A DNA stretch of 64,000 nt from SIG603 sp964369225 (GCA_964369225.1 CAYJER010000003.1:1-64000), one strand, 5' to 3'. Counted from the first letter of the stretch, positions 1 through 9,340 are shown. The notes: generated from the letters alone by a model not told the origin. A program made the numbers and translations.

Positions 1-23
1 AAACATTTTATTTTTTGGAGCTT

Positions 24-47
24 AAGTGTCACCTATCATTGACACTT
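24..47. repeat. Perfect inverted repeat near the window edge
   Basis: AAGTGTCA (24-31) and TGACACTT (40-47) form a perfect 8-bp dyad with an 8-nt loop. No T-run follows on either side, so it is a poor intrinsic terminator. An operator upstream of the LuxR-type gene is possible but unproven. Confidence 0.35.
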
Positions 48-81
48 CTACAAATTATATCAAAAAAGATACAATTGACTA

Positions 82-110
82 TTGAATTTCATGTCAATTT
101 ATTGTATAAT
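82..110 (+). promoter_or_regulatory. Sigma-A-type promoter of the LuxR-type gene
   Basis: TTGAAT (82-87), a 17-nt spacer and TATAAT (105-110). The start codon with its GGAGGG ribosome site follows about 30 nt downstream. Confidence 0.6.
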
Positions 111-139
111 TAATATAACTAATTTTTTTGGAGGGTGAA

Positions 140-2470
140 ATGGAGAACGCAATTGTATCAAACAAAATTAGTACTAGTTTCTTAAACACATTTAAGAATA
201 CTAAAATTTTATTTTTCTCTGCTCCAAGTGGTTACGGAAAAACTATTGTATTGAAAGAATTGTTGAAAGATTTTGAAACTATCTATATTAGTGCGGAAGA
301 TTTATACGTGTTAGACTTAAAGTGCAAATCAAAAGTGCTATTCATAGACAATTTTAGTTTTATCAATCACGACGGAATTAAAAAATTTAACGCTATAGTC
401 GAATCAACTAATTTCACAAGAATTGTTGTATCTTCACGGGCTACACTTCCTTCTTTCATGTTTAGATATGAAATGATGGGATTGCTGCAAAACTTTAATT
501 ACTCTGAATTTGAGTTTGATATTGATTGCGTATTGAAATGTGCGAGCTATTTCGGGGTTGAAACTATCAATTGTGCCAATATATTAAGTATAACTAAGGC
601 ATATCCTCTTCATATTATAACATTATTAAGAAACATGTCTCAAAATATTGATACCAATAAAATTGAAGCTATCTCACAACAACAATTGTATTCTTACATG
701 AATACAATGCTTGCTGAATTTAATGAAATTCAATGTATGTTTATTTATTCTATATCAATACTTGATAGACTTCACATTGACCTTGCAAAAATCATTCAAG
801 CAGACTTTAATGTAATAGAAATAATCTCACAAATTGAAAGTAAAATTTCAATTTTTACACATGAAAACTTAAATGAAGTTATTATTATTCCTGCATTCAA
901 GACTTTTTTAGAATGGAAAGCTAGGTCTTATTATACCGACTCTCAAATTAAGTTGATATATTCAAGAATAGCACTTTATAACGAGATGAGAGGCGACTTA
1001 ACTTTAGCATTAGACTATTATGATAAATCTGGCGAATCTGAAAGAGTATGTGAATTGTTAATAAAAAATTCAAGTCTTCACGTAGGATCAGGAAATTACT
1101 TTGAGATGGCAAGATTTTATTTTTCGCTTGATGAAGAGTTAGTTATTAAACACCCATTGCTCATTTCAAGTCTTAGTCTGCTAAATGCACTTGTATCAAA
1201 CTTTGACAAATCTGAAGAGATGTACCAATTATTGAAAAATTATAGCAATAACCCTAATATAGATGAATCTTTCAGAAAAGAGGCTTTTGAACGTCTTGTT
1301 TATCTTGACATAGCCTTGCCTCAAAGGCACAGTGTAAACATACTAAGATTGTTTAAGAAGTTGTTTCTTCCTGTTTCAAAAAACACCTTCAAAATGCCAC
1401 AATTAGCAGTAACTGCAAATTATCCTAGTGTTATAAATGGCGGAAGAGATGTTTCTGAATGGACTGGGAAAGATGATGTAATATATAATACCTTTGGCTC
1501 TTCACTTGAAATGTTATTTGGCAAAAATGGTGTAGGTCTAGCTCCTTGCGGAATTGTAGAATCTAAATTTGAAAAATATGAAGACTATCATGATTATTTA
1601 TTAGTGCTTACCACAAGATTAAACGAAATTCAAACAAAGGGTTCTTTAGATATAGAATTTGCAGCCGTTGCAATAATTTCACGCACATACATCGCTAAAG
1701 GACAACCTAAAGAAGCTTTAAAAATTATGACTAGTTTTAAAGAGCGTGTAAATGCACTTAAAGAAAACCGTTTCAACAATAATATTGAATCATTCATCTG
1801 CCAAATAATGATGCGTCTAGGTGAATTATCCTATGTAGATAAATGGCTTAATGAGTTAGCGCCTTCCGAAACAGTATATTTATGGGTCTTAAATAGATAT
1901 TGTTACCTTACAAAGGCTATGGCATTTATCATTAATGAAGACTATGATTCAGCTAGAGTAATTATGTCAAGACTAGACAGTTATGTGAAACATTGCCATA
2001 GATTTCTTTTTAGAATTTCTAAGGGTGTAATCATTTCTATATGTAATTTCAGACAAGAAAAAGACTGGCAAAGTGTTTTTATAGAAACTATGGATCTTGC
2101 ATATAATTTTAGATATATAAGACCTATATCAGAGTTCGGTATAAGTATTCTTCCTTTACTTGATTCAGGTGTATGGAATAAAGATCATGAATATCTTAAC
2201 ACATTAATAAAAAGTGCTAGAGAATATGCAAGTTATTACCCAAAATTCTTAAAGCCTTCTAAAAAAATAGAGAACACACTGACTGTCACCGAAATGCAGG
2301 TCTTAAACTTACTTTGTAACGAATTCAGCAACAATGAGATTTGTGAAGTGTTAGGAATTAAGATAAGCACTGTAAAAACACATGTTAGTAATGTGCTTAA
2401 TAAATTAGGAGTTAGCAGAAGAACAGAAGTTCCATCTGTTGCAGCAAAACTAGGACTTGTGCAATTATAA
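140..2470 (+). CDS. Large LuxR-family ATP-binding transcriptional regulator (MalT/LAL-like)
   Basis: This 776-residue protein has the build of large ATP-binding LuxR (MalT-type) regulators. Near residue 30 there is a Walker A-like loop, APSGYGKT, with a probable Walker B around VLFIDNF. A long helical middle follows, of the kind that forms TPR-like sensor repeats in this family. The last 60 residues are a LuxR helix-turn-helix (LTVTEMQVLNLL, then ISTVKTHVSNVLNKLGV). I start it at ATG 140, behind GGAGGGTGAA; a TTG at 128 lies inside the ribosome site and is unlikely. Related regulators bind a small-molecule inducer, but the ligand cannot be read from sequence. It has its own promoter, and a terminator separates it from the next gene. 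The downstream lipoprotein and membrane genes are possible targets, which is inference only. Confidence 0.85.
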   Translation: MENAIVSNKISTSFLNTFKNTKILFFSAPSGYGKTIVLKELLKDFETIYISAEDLYVLDLKCKSKVLFIDNFSFINHDGIKKFNAIVESTNFTRIVVSSRATLPSFMFRYEMMGLLQNFNYSEFEFDIDCVLKCASYFGVETINCANILSITKAYPLHIITLLRNMSQNIDTNKIEAISQQQLYSYMNTMLAEFNEIQCMFIYSISILDRLHIDLAKIIQADFNVIEIISQIESKISIFTHENLNEVIIIPAFKTFLEWKARSYYTDSQIKLIYSRIALYNEMRGDLTLALDYYDKSGESERVCELLIKNSSLHVGSGNYFEMARFYFSLDEELVIKHPLLISSLSLLNALVSNFDKSEEMYQLLKNYSNNPNIDESFRKEAFERLVYLDIALPQRHSVNILRLFKKLFLPVSKNTFKMPQLAVTANYPSVINGGRDVSEWTGKDDVIYNTFGSSLEMLFGKNGVGLAPCGIVESKFEKYEDYHDYLLVLTTRLNEIQTKGSLDIEFAAVAIISRTYIAKGQPKEALKIMTSFKERVNALKENRFNNNIESFICQIMMRLGELSYVDKWLNELAPSETVYLWVLNRYCYLTKAMAFIINEDYDSARVIMSRLDSYVKHCHRFLFRISKGVIISICNFRQEKDWQSVFIETMDLAYNFRYIRPISEFGISILPLLDSGVWNKDHEYLNTLIKSAREYASYYPKFLKPSKKIENTLTVTEMQVLNLLCNEFSNNEICEVLGIKISTVKTHVSNVLNKLGVSRRTEVPSVAAKLGLVQL

Positions 2471-2481
2471 TATAAATTTTC

Positions 2482-2514
2482 AAACCCTGTACAAATGTAT
2501 GGGGTTTTTTGTTT
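2482..2514 (+). terminator. Intrinsic terminator after the LuxR-type gene
   Basis: An ACCC-TGTAC stem pairs with GTAT-GGGGT and is followed by TTTTTTG. It begins about 12 nt after the stop codon. Confidence 0.7.
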
Positions 2515-2520
2515 GTTATG

Positions 2521-2529
2521 TGCTATAAT
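2521..2529 (+). promoter_or_regulatory. Extended -10 promoter for the small membrane protein operon
   Basis: TGCTATAAT is a perfect extended -10 element (TGnTATAAT). No good -35 is visible. It lies just after the terminator and 43 nt before the next ATG. Confidence 0.5.
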
Positions 2530-2571
2530 GTAATCAAGATAAACACCAGAAATAATAAGGAGGATTTAATT

Positions 2572-2979
2572 ATGAAACAAAATACAAACGGAACAGGTTT
2601 CTTGAAAGTGACAGGTATACTAATGATCATCTTTGGTTCAATCATGCTAGTAATTACTCTATTAGGAATATCTGCACTAGTGTATCTTGATTCTCAGCTA
2701 ATGGGAATTATGTCACTTGAAACCTTGTATGTAGCAGCTGTTCTTTCACTTATCGGTGCAGTAGTTCAATTCGTCGCTGGCATCGTCGGAGTTAAGAACT
2801 GTAGAAACCCACAAAAAGCAGGATTATGCTTAGGTTTCGGAATTGCAACAGCAGTAATATCAACAGCTGGAGCATTATTAGCACCTTTAGCAGGGTCAGA
2901 GATCAATTTTGTCTCTATTATCTTCGGTTTGGTACTTCCTATATTGTTTATATTAGGTGCCATTAAAAACAAAGCTTAA
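2572..2979 (+). CDS. Small four-helix membrane protein, function unknown
   Basis: This 135-residue protein appears to have four membrane helices (roughly residues 11-35, 48-75, 82-105 and 112-131), with a short charged loop KNCRNPQKAG in the middle. The start is ATG 2572, preceded by AAGGAGGA at good spacing; reading further upstream would run through the promoter. I do not recognise a named family. It lies 24 nt upstream of the lipoprotein gene and is probably co-transcribed with it. Confidence 0.7.
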   Translation: MKQNTNGTGFLKVTGILMIIFGSIMLVITLLGISALVYLDSQLMGIMSLETLYVAAVLSLIGAVVQFVAGIVGVKNCRNPQKAGLCLGFGIATAVISTAGALLAPLAGSEINFVSIIFGLVLPILFILGAIKNKA

Positions 2980-3003
2980 GTAGTAAAGGAAAGGGTGAAA
3001 AAA

Positions 3004-3699
3004 ATGAAAAAAATAATTAAAAAGACAACTGCAGTTTTAATGTCGATAGTCATGGTATTGGTTTTTTCAGCGTGTGGCGGTTCAGACTCTGACGGCATAA
3101 GCGGTAAGTTTTTGATACATAACGCCAACATAGAGGGTTTTGTTATAGACTCGTCTAGTTTAAGTTTAATGGGTATGCAAGATGACTATATAGACATTAA
3201 AGAAGATGGTTCTGCTGACCTTATGATGTATGGTATGAATTTCACCGCAGAGCTTGACTTTAATGCCAAAACAGTTATAATAGAAGGTGATACACTTACT
3301 TTAGAAGTTGATGGAGATAAACTAGCAATTTCAGGTGATGGGCTTTCACTTAATTATATACTTGAAGGCAGTAGCGAATGGGATAATATAACTGTAAACG
3401 AAGCTTCTAGTGAGGCAACAGGAGGTTCTACTGTAGTTAATCCAGATAGCTCAGGCTATACAACAGCCGAACTGCAAGAATTATATGATTCTTTTGACCA
3501 TTCAGGAAAAACCATGGATGACCTTGTGGCTCATTATGGTGGCGTAGAACCTGTTCTTGATTTTGATGGCGAGACTATCGATTATTATAGATATACTCCA
3601 ACCGATAGCACTTATAACCATATAGATTATCTTTTTGAAACAAGAGACGGTGAAGTTATAATTACAGGAAAATCAGCTGAATTGTATCCAGTATCATAA
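3004..3699 (+). CDS. Putative lipoprotein, function unknown
   Basis: The N-terminus has a lysine-rich start, a hydrophobic core and a lipobox VFSAC, so it is probably a lipid-anchored surface protein after signal peptidase II cleavage at Cys. The mature part is acidic and rich in Gly, Ser and Asp. It has a beta-strand-like first half (repeats of the type G-D-x-L-x-L-x-V) and a second half after a Ser/Gly linker near residue 135. AGGAAAGGG lies 8 nt before ATG 3004; the in-frame GTG at 2995 overlaps that ribosome site and is less likely. It forms a probable two-gene unit with the preceding membrane protein. No specific family was recognised. Confidence 0.75.
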   Translation: MKKIIKKTTAVLMSIVMVLVFSACGGSDSDGISGKFLIHNANIEGFVIDSSSLSLMGMQDDYIDIKEDGSADLMMYGMNFTAELDFNAKTVIIEGDTLTLEVDGDKLAISGDGLSLNYILEGSSEWDNITVNEASSEATGGSTVVNPDSSGYTTAELQELYDSFDHSGKTMDDLVAHYGGVEPVLDFDGETIDYYRYTPTDSTYNHIDYLFETRDGEVIITGKSAELYPVS

Positions 3700-3713
3700 C
3701 AATTAAATATTTA

Positions 3714-3749
3714 CGTATAAAACTGTCTGAATTTCAGGCAGTTTATACG
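3714..3749 (+). terminator. Hairpin after the lipoprotein gene
   Basis: CGTATAAAACTG..GA (3714-3730) pairs with TCAGGCAGTTTATACG (3734-3749), with one bulge and one G-T pair. Only a short T tract (GTTTTG) follows, so termination may be partial. Confidence 0.5.
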
Positions 3750-3789
3750 GCGTTTTGAGCAAATTAAAAAGAGTAGGAGAATAGAGAAT

Positions 3790-4860
3790 ATGTCAGAAAA
3801 TGTATTGAAGTATCAATGTCCTGCATGTGGTGGTCCTGTTCATTTTGACCCTAATGAACAGCTAATAGTCTGTGATTATTGTGATAGTAAATATCCAGAA
3901 GACCATTTTAAAGACCAGGAAGACGAAAAAAAAGAAGAACCAGAAGTTGACTGGAAAAAATCAGGTTTTGTACATGAAGAAATGGAAGACCAGATAGGTT
4001 TTATCTGCACATCTTGCGGAGCAGAAATAGTCTCTGATGCTAACACTGCAGCCACAGAATGTATGTACTGTGGAAATCCTATAGTATTAGGTGAAAAGGT
4101 TAGCGGTATGCTAAAGCCTGACTTGATTTTACCTTTTAAAATTGATAAGCCAGAAGCTGAAAATTTACTTAGAAAATTCTATGATAAGAAATTTTTATTG
4201 CCGAAAACTTTTAAAGATCAAAACCGTATATCAAAAATCACTGGAATGTATGTGCCATTTTGGTTGTTTTCAGGAAAAGGCGACGGAGAAATATCCTATA
4301 AAGCAACAATTTCAAGAACTTACAGAGATGGTAAATATGACTGCACAGAGTTTAAACATTTTCAAGTTTTTCGTGATGGCAGTGTTTGCTTTGAAAAAGT
4401 ACCTGTTGATGCCTCTAAAAAAATGGAAGATAATTATATGGATGGATTAGAACCTTATAACTATGAAGAGCTAAAAGAGTTTTCTCCTGAATTTATGGCT
4501 GGTTTTTTTGCAGATAAATTTGATGTTGACGTTGCTGAATCTTCTCAAAGGGCAAGAGCAAGAATTATTCAATCTACAAAAAACGCAATAAGAGGCACTG
4601 TAACAGGCTATTCATCTGTAACTGAAACTACTTCTAACGTCGATATGAAAGATGATGAAGTAAAGTATGCCTTGCTCCCTGTCTGGATGCTTAACACAAA
4701 GTATAACGGCAAGATGTATCATTTTGCAATTAATGGACAAACTGGAAAAGTATCAGGCGACTTACCTATAGATAAAGTAAAAAGAATTTTAGTTACATTA
4801 GGCATAACTGTTGCTAGCTATATTCCTTTAGCCTTATTAGCATACTTTTTAGCTTTATGA
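3790..4860 (+). CDS. Zinc-ribbon membrane protein (TFIIB-type zinc ribbon-containing)
   Basis: This 356-residue protein carries two zinc ribbons: CPACGG...CDYCDS near residues 10-32 and CTSCGAE...CMYCGNP near 76-98. A folded middle region of about 200 residues follows, and one membrane helix lies at the extreme C-terminus (about 335-355). Such proteins are often annotated as TFIIB-type zinc ribbon-containing; no biochemical role is firmly known. The gene has an AGGAG-type ribosome site and its own space after the preceding hairpin. Its stop codon sits 12 nt before the next start, so it is coupled to the TPM-domain gene. That pairing suggests both act at the same membrane site, which is inference. 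Confidence 0.75.
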   Translation: MSENVLKYQCPACGGPVHFDPNEQLIVCDYCDSKYPEDHFKDQEDEKKEEPEVDWKKSGFVHEEMEDQIGFICTSCGAEIVSDANTAATECMYCGNPIVLGEKVSGMLKPDLILPFKIDKPEAENLLRKFYDKKFLLPKTFKDQNRISKITGMYVPFWLFSGKGDGEISYKATISRTYRDGKYDCTEFKHFQVFRDGSVCFEKVPVDASKKMEDNYMDGLEPYNYEELKEFSPEFMAGFFADKFDVDVAESSQRARARIIQSTKNAIRGTVTGYSSVTETTSNVDMKDDEVKYALLPVWMLNTKYNGKMYHFAINGQTGKVSGDLPIDKVKRILVTLGITVASYIPLALLAYFLAL

Positions 4861-4871
4861 GGAGGTATAAA

Positions 4872-6095
4872 ATGAAAAAGATATTTACAATTTTAATGAG
4901 CGTTATACTTATTTCTATAGTGTGCCCCATTGTAATGGCAATAGATTACCCTAGCATTATGGATGATGCTGATTTAATTACAGGCGAAAACCTGACAACC
5001 GCCGAAAACAGAATTGAAGCCATTGAGCAAACCTATGATTACAGTGTCACTTTAATTTCAATTACAAATTATTCTGAAACAGATCAATTTAATACATATG
5101 TAAACACTTTTGATCAATACGATAGTGCAGAAGACGGCATAGTGTTTTTTATTGGAATACGTGATTTCGGCTACGATTATGATTACTATGCATATGGAAA
5201 TTTCTCTACAGATTTAAACAGTCAAATGCCGTCAAATTTAGACACGCTAGACTCAAACACTGCTACTTACTGGTCTTTTTATAATGGGTTTCTAAACTTA
5301 GTAGAAGATTATCTTTATGATAGAACAGGCATTGAAATAGACCACGATACAAACATAGACACCGCTGTGTCAACTGAATTGATAAGCGGATTTGATCCAC
5401 TTATTGACTCTGCAAATTTACTTACAGACACTCAAGAGGCAGATTTATTCGCAAGAATTAAAGAGATTAATGAAGACTATAACTTTGATGTAACATTCTT
5501 AACAATGGACTATGTTCCTACTAGAGATGATTTGCTTACATACACTGACTGGTACACAGGTCTTGACTACACAAGAGACGGCGTTGTTTTTGCAATTAAC
5601 ATGGACCCAAACAACAGAGGCTATGCAACGTCTACACGAAACTATGCACAAACCGCATTTAGTAGCGATGCCTTAGATTTAATCGACTCAAACATAAGAC
5701 CAATGCTAACAGATGCTAACTACTATTTAGCACTAGACTTATATTTAGACTACACTATAGACTTCTTAGATGCAGCAAATTCAGGTGCAGTATATTCTTC
5801 ACCAATGGGTTTAGATTCTTTATTGCTTATTATTTTTGCACCACTTGTAATAGCAATAATTATTGCACTAATTGTAGTAAAATCTGTGTTCGTTAAACCA
5901 ATGAAAACCGCAGAAATACAAACTGTTGCAAGAGATTATTTAAAACTTGAAACTTTAAATCTTAGAAACAGTTCAGACGTTTATATCAACACTACAGTTA
6001 CAAGAGTTCTGCGTGAAACCAGTAATAACAGTGGTGGTGGCGGTAGCCGTAGTGGATATGGTGGCAGCCGTGGTGGCAGATCTGGTGGCTTCTAG
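4872..6095 (+). CDS. Secreted/membrane tandem TPM-domain protein
   Basis: The protein has an N-terminal signal sequence (MKKIFTILMSVILIS...), then two tandem TPM (YgcG-type) domains. Both begin with the typical D-x-A-x-L-(I/L)-T motif: DDADLITGENL near residue 30 and DSANLLTDTQE near 180. A membrane helix follows near residues 315-340, with a short cytoplasmic region and a glycine-rich tail (SGGGGSRSG...GGF). TPM domains sit outside the cell membrane and have been linked to phosphatase activity or membrane-complex assembly; the precise job here is unknown. The start is ATG 4872 behind GAGGAGG; the ATG at 4857 overlaps the upstream stop and lacks a ribosome site. Two TPM copies in one chain are less usual than one. 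Confidence 0.8.
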   Translation: MKKIFTILMSVILISIVCPIVMAIDYPSIMDDADLITGENLTTAENRIEAIEQTYDYSVTLISITNYSETDQFNTYVNTFDQYDSAEDGIVFFIGIRDFGYDYDYYAYGNFSTDLNSQMPSNLDTLDSNTATYWSFYNGFLNLVEDYLYDRTGIEIDHDTNIDTAVSTELISGFDPLIDSANLLTDTQEADLFARIKEINEDYNFDVTFLTMDYVPTRDDLLTYTDWYTGLDYTRDGVVFAINMDPNNRGYATSTRNYAQTAFSSDALDLIDSNIRPMLTDANYYLALDLYLDYTIDFLDAANSGAVYSSPMGLDSLLLIIFAPLVIAIIIALIVVKSVFVKPMKTAEIQTVARDYLKLETLNLRNSSDVYINTTVTRVLRETSNNSGGGGSRSGYGGSRGGRSGGF

Positions 6096-6241
6096 TCAGA
6101 GGGGAGCCCAGTGCCAAATTCGCACATCCAATCACTACTAATTTATACCTTTATTTCATGCGTCCTACATTAATTTGTTGAATCAAATAATTTCATATAG
6201 GTGTATTTTCAAACCTTAAAACTTAAACAAACTTAAAATTT

Positions 6242-6270
6242 AAGCGAATGCAACAAACGCATTCGCTTTT
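6242..6270. terminator. Bidirectional intrinsic terminator between convergent genes
   Basis: AAGCGAATGC and GCATTCGCTT form a perfect 10-bp stem with a 7-nt loop, T-rich on both sides. It serves the TPM gene (+) and dnaJ (-). The gap upstream (6096-6241) is AT-rich, with a degenerate ACTTAAACAAACTTAAA stretch resembling the left end of the dispersed repeats described below. Confidence 0.85.
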
Positions 6271-6273
6271 AAT

Positions 6274-7425
6274 TTATGATTCTCCGAACATATCCTTTAA
6301 CTTAGAGAAAAAACTTTTTTGCTTTTGATAATTTTTCTCACCAGAACTGCTCTCGAAATCTTTTAATATTTCTTTTTGCTTTTTGCTTAGGTTCTTTGGA
6401 ATTTCAACTGTTATTTGAACATATTGATCTCCTCTGCCTTTTCCGTAAATGCTAGGTATACCTTTGCCTTTTAGCTTAAACACATCACCTGGTTGTGTTC
6501 CCTCGTGAACTGTGTAACTCACCTTGCCGTCAAGCGTTGGAACTACAACTTCTGCTCCCAAAGTAGCCTGTGTAAATGTAATAGGCATGTCGCACCATAC
6601 ATCATTGCCCCTTCTTTGGAATACAGGGTGAGGCCTTACATGTATACCAACGTGCAAGTCTCCGTTAGGTCCTGAATTAGCTCCTGCATTTCCTCTGCCT
6701 TGAACATTTAATACTTGATCGTCATCTATTCCAGCTGGGATATTAATCTCTATTGTCTTTTTACGTCTGACTCTTCCCTTACCATCACAAGTACCACAAG
6801 GTGTTTCAATTACCTTGCCCTTGCCTTGACATCTATCACAAGCTTGAGCCGATTGAATAACACCAAAAGGTGTTCTTTGATTAATCTTAACCTGACCACT
6901 ACCCCCACAGTTAGGGCAAGTCTTTGCACTAGTTCCTGCCTTTGCACCTGAACCGCTACAGTCAGAACAATTCTCAATTTGTTGGTAGCTTATGTCTTTC
7001 TTTGTGCCTTTTGCAGCTTCCTCAAACGAGATAGTTACACTAGCTTCACAGTCAGAGCCTTTTCTAGGAGCATTAGGATTAGCAGTTCTTCTTGAACCAC
7101 CAAAACCACCGCCGAAAAAGCTGTCAAATATGTCAGAGAAATCGAATCCACCGCCTTGGAATGGATTACCACCGCCAGCACCGCCACCAAAGTTAGGGTC
7201 AACACCAGCGTGTCCAAATTGGTCGTATCTTGACTTTTTATCACTGTCTGATAAAACCTCATAGGCTTCATTTAATTCTTTGAATTTAATTTCTGCCTCT
7301 TTGTTGTTAGGGTTTAAGTCAGGGTGATATTTTTTTGCCATTTTTCTATATGACTTTTTAATTTCATCGTCTCCAGCGCCTTTTTGAACGCCTAAGACTT
7401 CATAATAATCTCTTTTATCTGCCAA
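6274..7425 (-). CDS. dnaJ: Chaperone DnaJ (Hsp40)
   Basis: DnaJ stimulates the ATPase of DnaK and delivers unfolded clients. The 383-residue protein shows the complete class I layout. The J domain has HPD (residues 35-37), followed by a Gly/Phe-rich linker. Four CxxCxGxG zinc repeats follow (CSDCSGSG, CPNCGGSG, CDRCQGKG, CGTCDGKG), then two C-terminal client-binding domains. The start codon is TTG at 7425, preceded by GGAGG at 8 nt; no ATG lies nearby. It is the last gene of hrcA-grpE-dnaK-dnaJ. An 80-nt gap with a strong hairpin separates it from dnaK, unlike the tighter spacing earlier in the operon. The weak TTG start and the hairpin could both lower DnaJ output relative to DnaK. Confidence 0.97.
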   Translation of the reverse strand: MADKRDYYEVLGVQKGAGDDEIKKSYRKMAKKYHPDLNPNNKEAEIKFKELNEAYEVLSDSDKKSRYDQFGHAGVDPNFGGGAGGGNPFQGGGFDFSDIFDSFFGGGFGGSRRTANPNAPRKGSDCEASVTISFEEAAKGTKKDISYQQIENCSDCSGSGAKAGTSAKTCPNCGGSGQVKINQRTPFGVIQSAQACDRCQGKGKVIETPCGTCDGKGRVRRKKTIEINIPAGIDDDQVLNVQGRGNAGANSGPNGDLHVGIHVRPHPVFQRRGNDVWCDMPITFTQATLGAEVVVPTLDGKVSYTVHEGTQPGDVFKLKGKGIPSIYGKGRGDQYVQITVEIPKNLSKKQKEILKDFESSSGEKNYQKQKSFFSKLKDMFGES

Positions 7426-7456
7426 GGGGTTACCTCCGTTTTTATGTTTATAAACG

Positions 7457-7493
7457 CACTATAGGGGCGAACCTTTGTGTTCGCCCTCTAGTG
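7457..7493. repeat. REP-like hairpin in the dnaK-dnaJ gap
   Basis: The arms 7457-7472 and 7479-7493 pair over about 15 bp with one bulge around a 6-nt loop. The core AGGGGCGAAC / GTTCGCCC resembles the arms of the dispersed GTAGGGGCGACC palindromes elsewhere in the window. No T-run follows in the dnaJ direction, so readthrough with mRNA stabilisation or partial attenuation is more likely than full termination. Confidence 0.7.
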
Positions 7494-7504
7494 TTAATTA
7501 TATA

Positions 7505-9340
7505 TTATTGAACATCCTTGAAGTCTGCATCATATACATCACCTTGAGGAGCTTCTGCTTGAGGCTCTGCATATCCGCCGGCTGCTGCTGTTGGGTCTTG
7601 TTGAGGTGCATTTGCTTGATATAGTTTCTCGCCAACTGCCATTGTAGCCTTTTGTAGGTCTTCTGTAGCTGCTGTGATAGCTGCAATATCGTTTCCTGCT
7701 GCTTTCTCTTTAACTGCTGCAATCTTTAGATTTAGCTCGTTCTTGTCTTCATCGTTTAGCTTGTCGCCATTGTCTGAAATCATTTTTTCTGCTTGGTAGC
7801 AAACATGCTCAGCGTTGTTCTTGATGTCAACTTCTTCACGTCTCTTCTTATCTTCCTCTGCAAATTGCTCTGCCGCTTTTACAGCTGCATCAATTTCATC
7901 TTTGTTCATGTTAGTTGAAGATGTGATTGTGATGTGTTGCTCTTTACCTGTGCCTAAGTCTTTTGCTGAAACATTAACAATACCATTAGCGTCAATATCA
8001 AAGCTAACTTCGATTTGAGGAATACCTCTTGGAGCTGGAGCGATACCATCTAGTTTAAATAAACCTAGTTGCTTATTGTCTCTAGCAAATTCTCTCTCAC
8101 CTTGAAGTACATTAACCTCAACTTGAGTTTGACCGTCTGCTGCTGTTGAGAAGATTTGGCTCTTTTTAGTTGGAATAGTAGTGTTTCTCTCGATAATTTT
8201 AGTCATTATTCCGCCCATTGTCTCAACACCTAGTGATAGAGGAGTAACGTCTAATAGTAGAAGTCCCTCAACCTCGCCACCTAGAACACCAGCTTGAATA
8301 GCTGCACCGATAGCAACACACTCGTCTGGGTTGATGCCCTTGAATGGATCTTTACCCACGAAATTTTTAACTGCATCTTGAACCGCTGGTATTCTTGAAG
8401 AACCACCAACCATTAAAACTTTGTCAATATCGCCAATTGATAGACCAGAATCTTGAAGTGCTTGACGAACTGGTGTCATTGTCTTCTCAACTAAGTCGGC
8501 TGTTAGCTCGTTAAATTTAGCTCTTGTTAGGTTTAAGTCAAGGTGCTTCGGTCCTGTTGCATCTGCTGTGATGAATGGTAGATTGATATTTGCATTTGTC
8601 ATTCCTGAAAGCTCAATCTTAGCCTTTTCAGCAGCCTCTTTTAGTCTTTGCATAGCCATTTTGTCGTTTCTTAGGTCTACACCCTCAGTAGCCTTGAAAG
8701 AAGATGCTAACCAATCTATAACTCTATTGTCAAAATCGTCTCCGCCTAGTCTGTTGTTACCAGCTGTTGAAAGAACTTCTTGAACGCCGTCGCCCATCTC
8801 GATGATTGAAACGTCGAATGTACCACCACCTAAGTCGTAAACCATAACTTTTTGATCGTTATCTTTATCTATACCATATGAAAGAGCAGCAGCTGTTGGC
8901 TCATTTATAATTCTCTTAACTTCAAGACCTGCAATTTTACCTGCATCTTTAGTTGCTTGACGTTGAGCATCAGAGAAATATGCTGGAACTGTGATAACTG
9001 CGCTTGTAACGCTTTCGCCTAAGTATGCTTCTGCATCTGCTTTTAATTTTTGAAGAATCATTGCTGAAATTTCTTGTGGAGTATATGAGCTTGAATCAAT
9101 GCTTACTTTAAAGCCTGTTCCCATCTCTCTTTTAATAGATGCGATTGTTCTATCTGGGTTTGTGATTGCTTGACGCTTAGCCACTTGGCCTACCATTCTC
9201 TCGCCATTTTTAGCAAATGCTACTATAGATGGAGTTGTTCTAGCACCCTCTGCATTTGCGATAACTACAGGCTCGCCGCCTTCGATAACTGCTACACATG
9301 AGTTTGTTGTACCTAAGTCAATACCAATTGTTTTTGCCAT
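7505..9340 (-). CDS. dnaK: Chaperone DnaK (Hsp70)
   Basis: DnaK is the ATP-driven Hsp70 chaperone. The 611-residue chain begins with the family signature IGIDLGTTNS and carries the phosphate motif VYDLGGGTFDVS and MVGGSSRIPAV in the nucleotide domain. The substrate domain and helical lid follow, and the tail is rich in Ala, Gln and Pro. The length is typical for Firmicutes, which lack the extra loop of the E. coli protein in the first ATPase lobe. A ribosome site AGGTAGG precedes ATG 9340. It is the third gene of the CIRCE/HrcA operon, 36 nt after grpE. Confidence 0.98.
   Translation of the reverse strand: MAKTIGIDLGTTNSCVAVIEGGEPVVIANAEGARTTPSIVAFAKNGERMVGQVAKRQAITNPDRTIASIKREMGTGFKVSIDSSSYTPQEISAMILQKLKADAEAYLGESVTSAVITVPAYFSDAQRQATKDAGKIAGLEVKRIINEPTAAALSYGIDKDNDQKVMVYDLGGGTFDVSIIEMGDGVQEVLSTAGNNRLGGDDFDNRVIDWLASSFKATEGVDLRNDKMAMQRLKEAAEKAKIELSGMTNANINLPFITADATGPKHLDLNLTRAKFNELTADLVEKTMTPVRQALQDSGLSIGDIDKVLMVGGSSRIPAVQDAVKNFVGKDPFKGINPDECVAIGAAIQAGVLGGEVEGLLLLDVTPLSLGVETMGGIMTKIIERNTTIPTKKSQIFSTAADGQTQVEVNVLQGEREFARDNKQLGLFKLDGIAPAPRGIPQIEVSFDIDANGIVNVSAKDLGTGKEQHITITSSTNMNKDEIDAAVKAAEQFAEEDKKRREEVDIKNNAEHVCYQAEKMISDNGDKLNDEDKNELNLKIAAVKEKAAGNDIAAITAATEDLQKATMAVGEKLYQANAPQQDPTAAAGGYAEPQAEAPQGDVYDADFKDVQ

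Noticed and set aside
24..47. Intrinsic terminator at the left edge
   Set aside because: The dyad is perfect but has no T-run on either strand, so it is recorded only as an inverted repeat.
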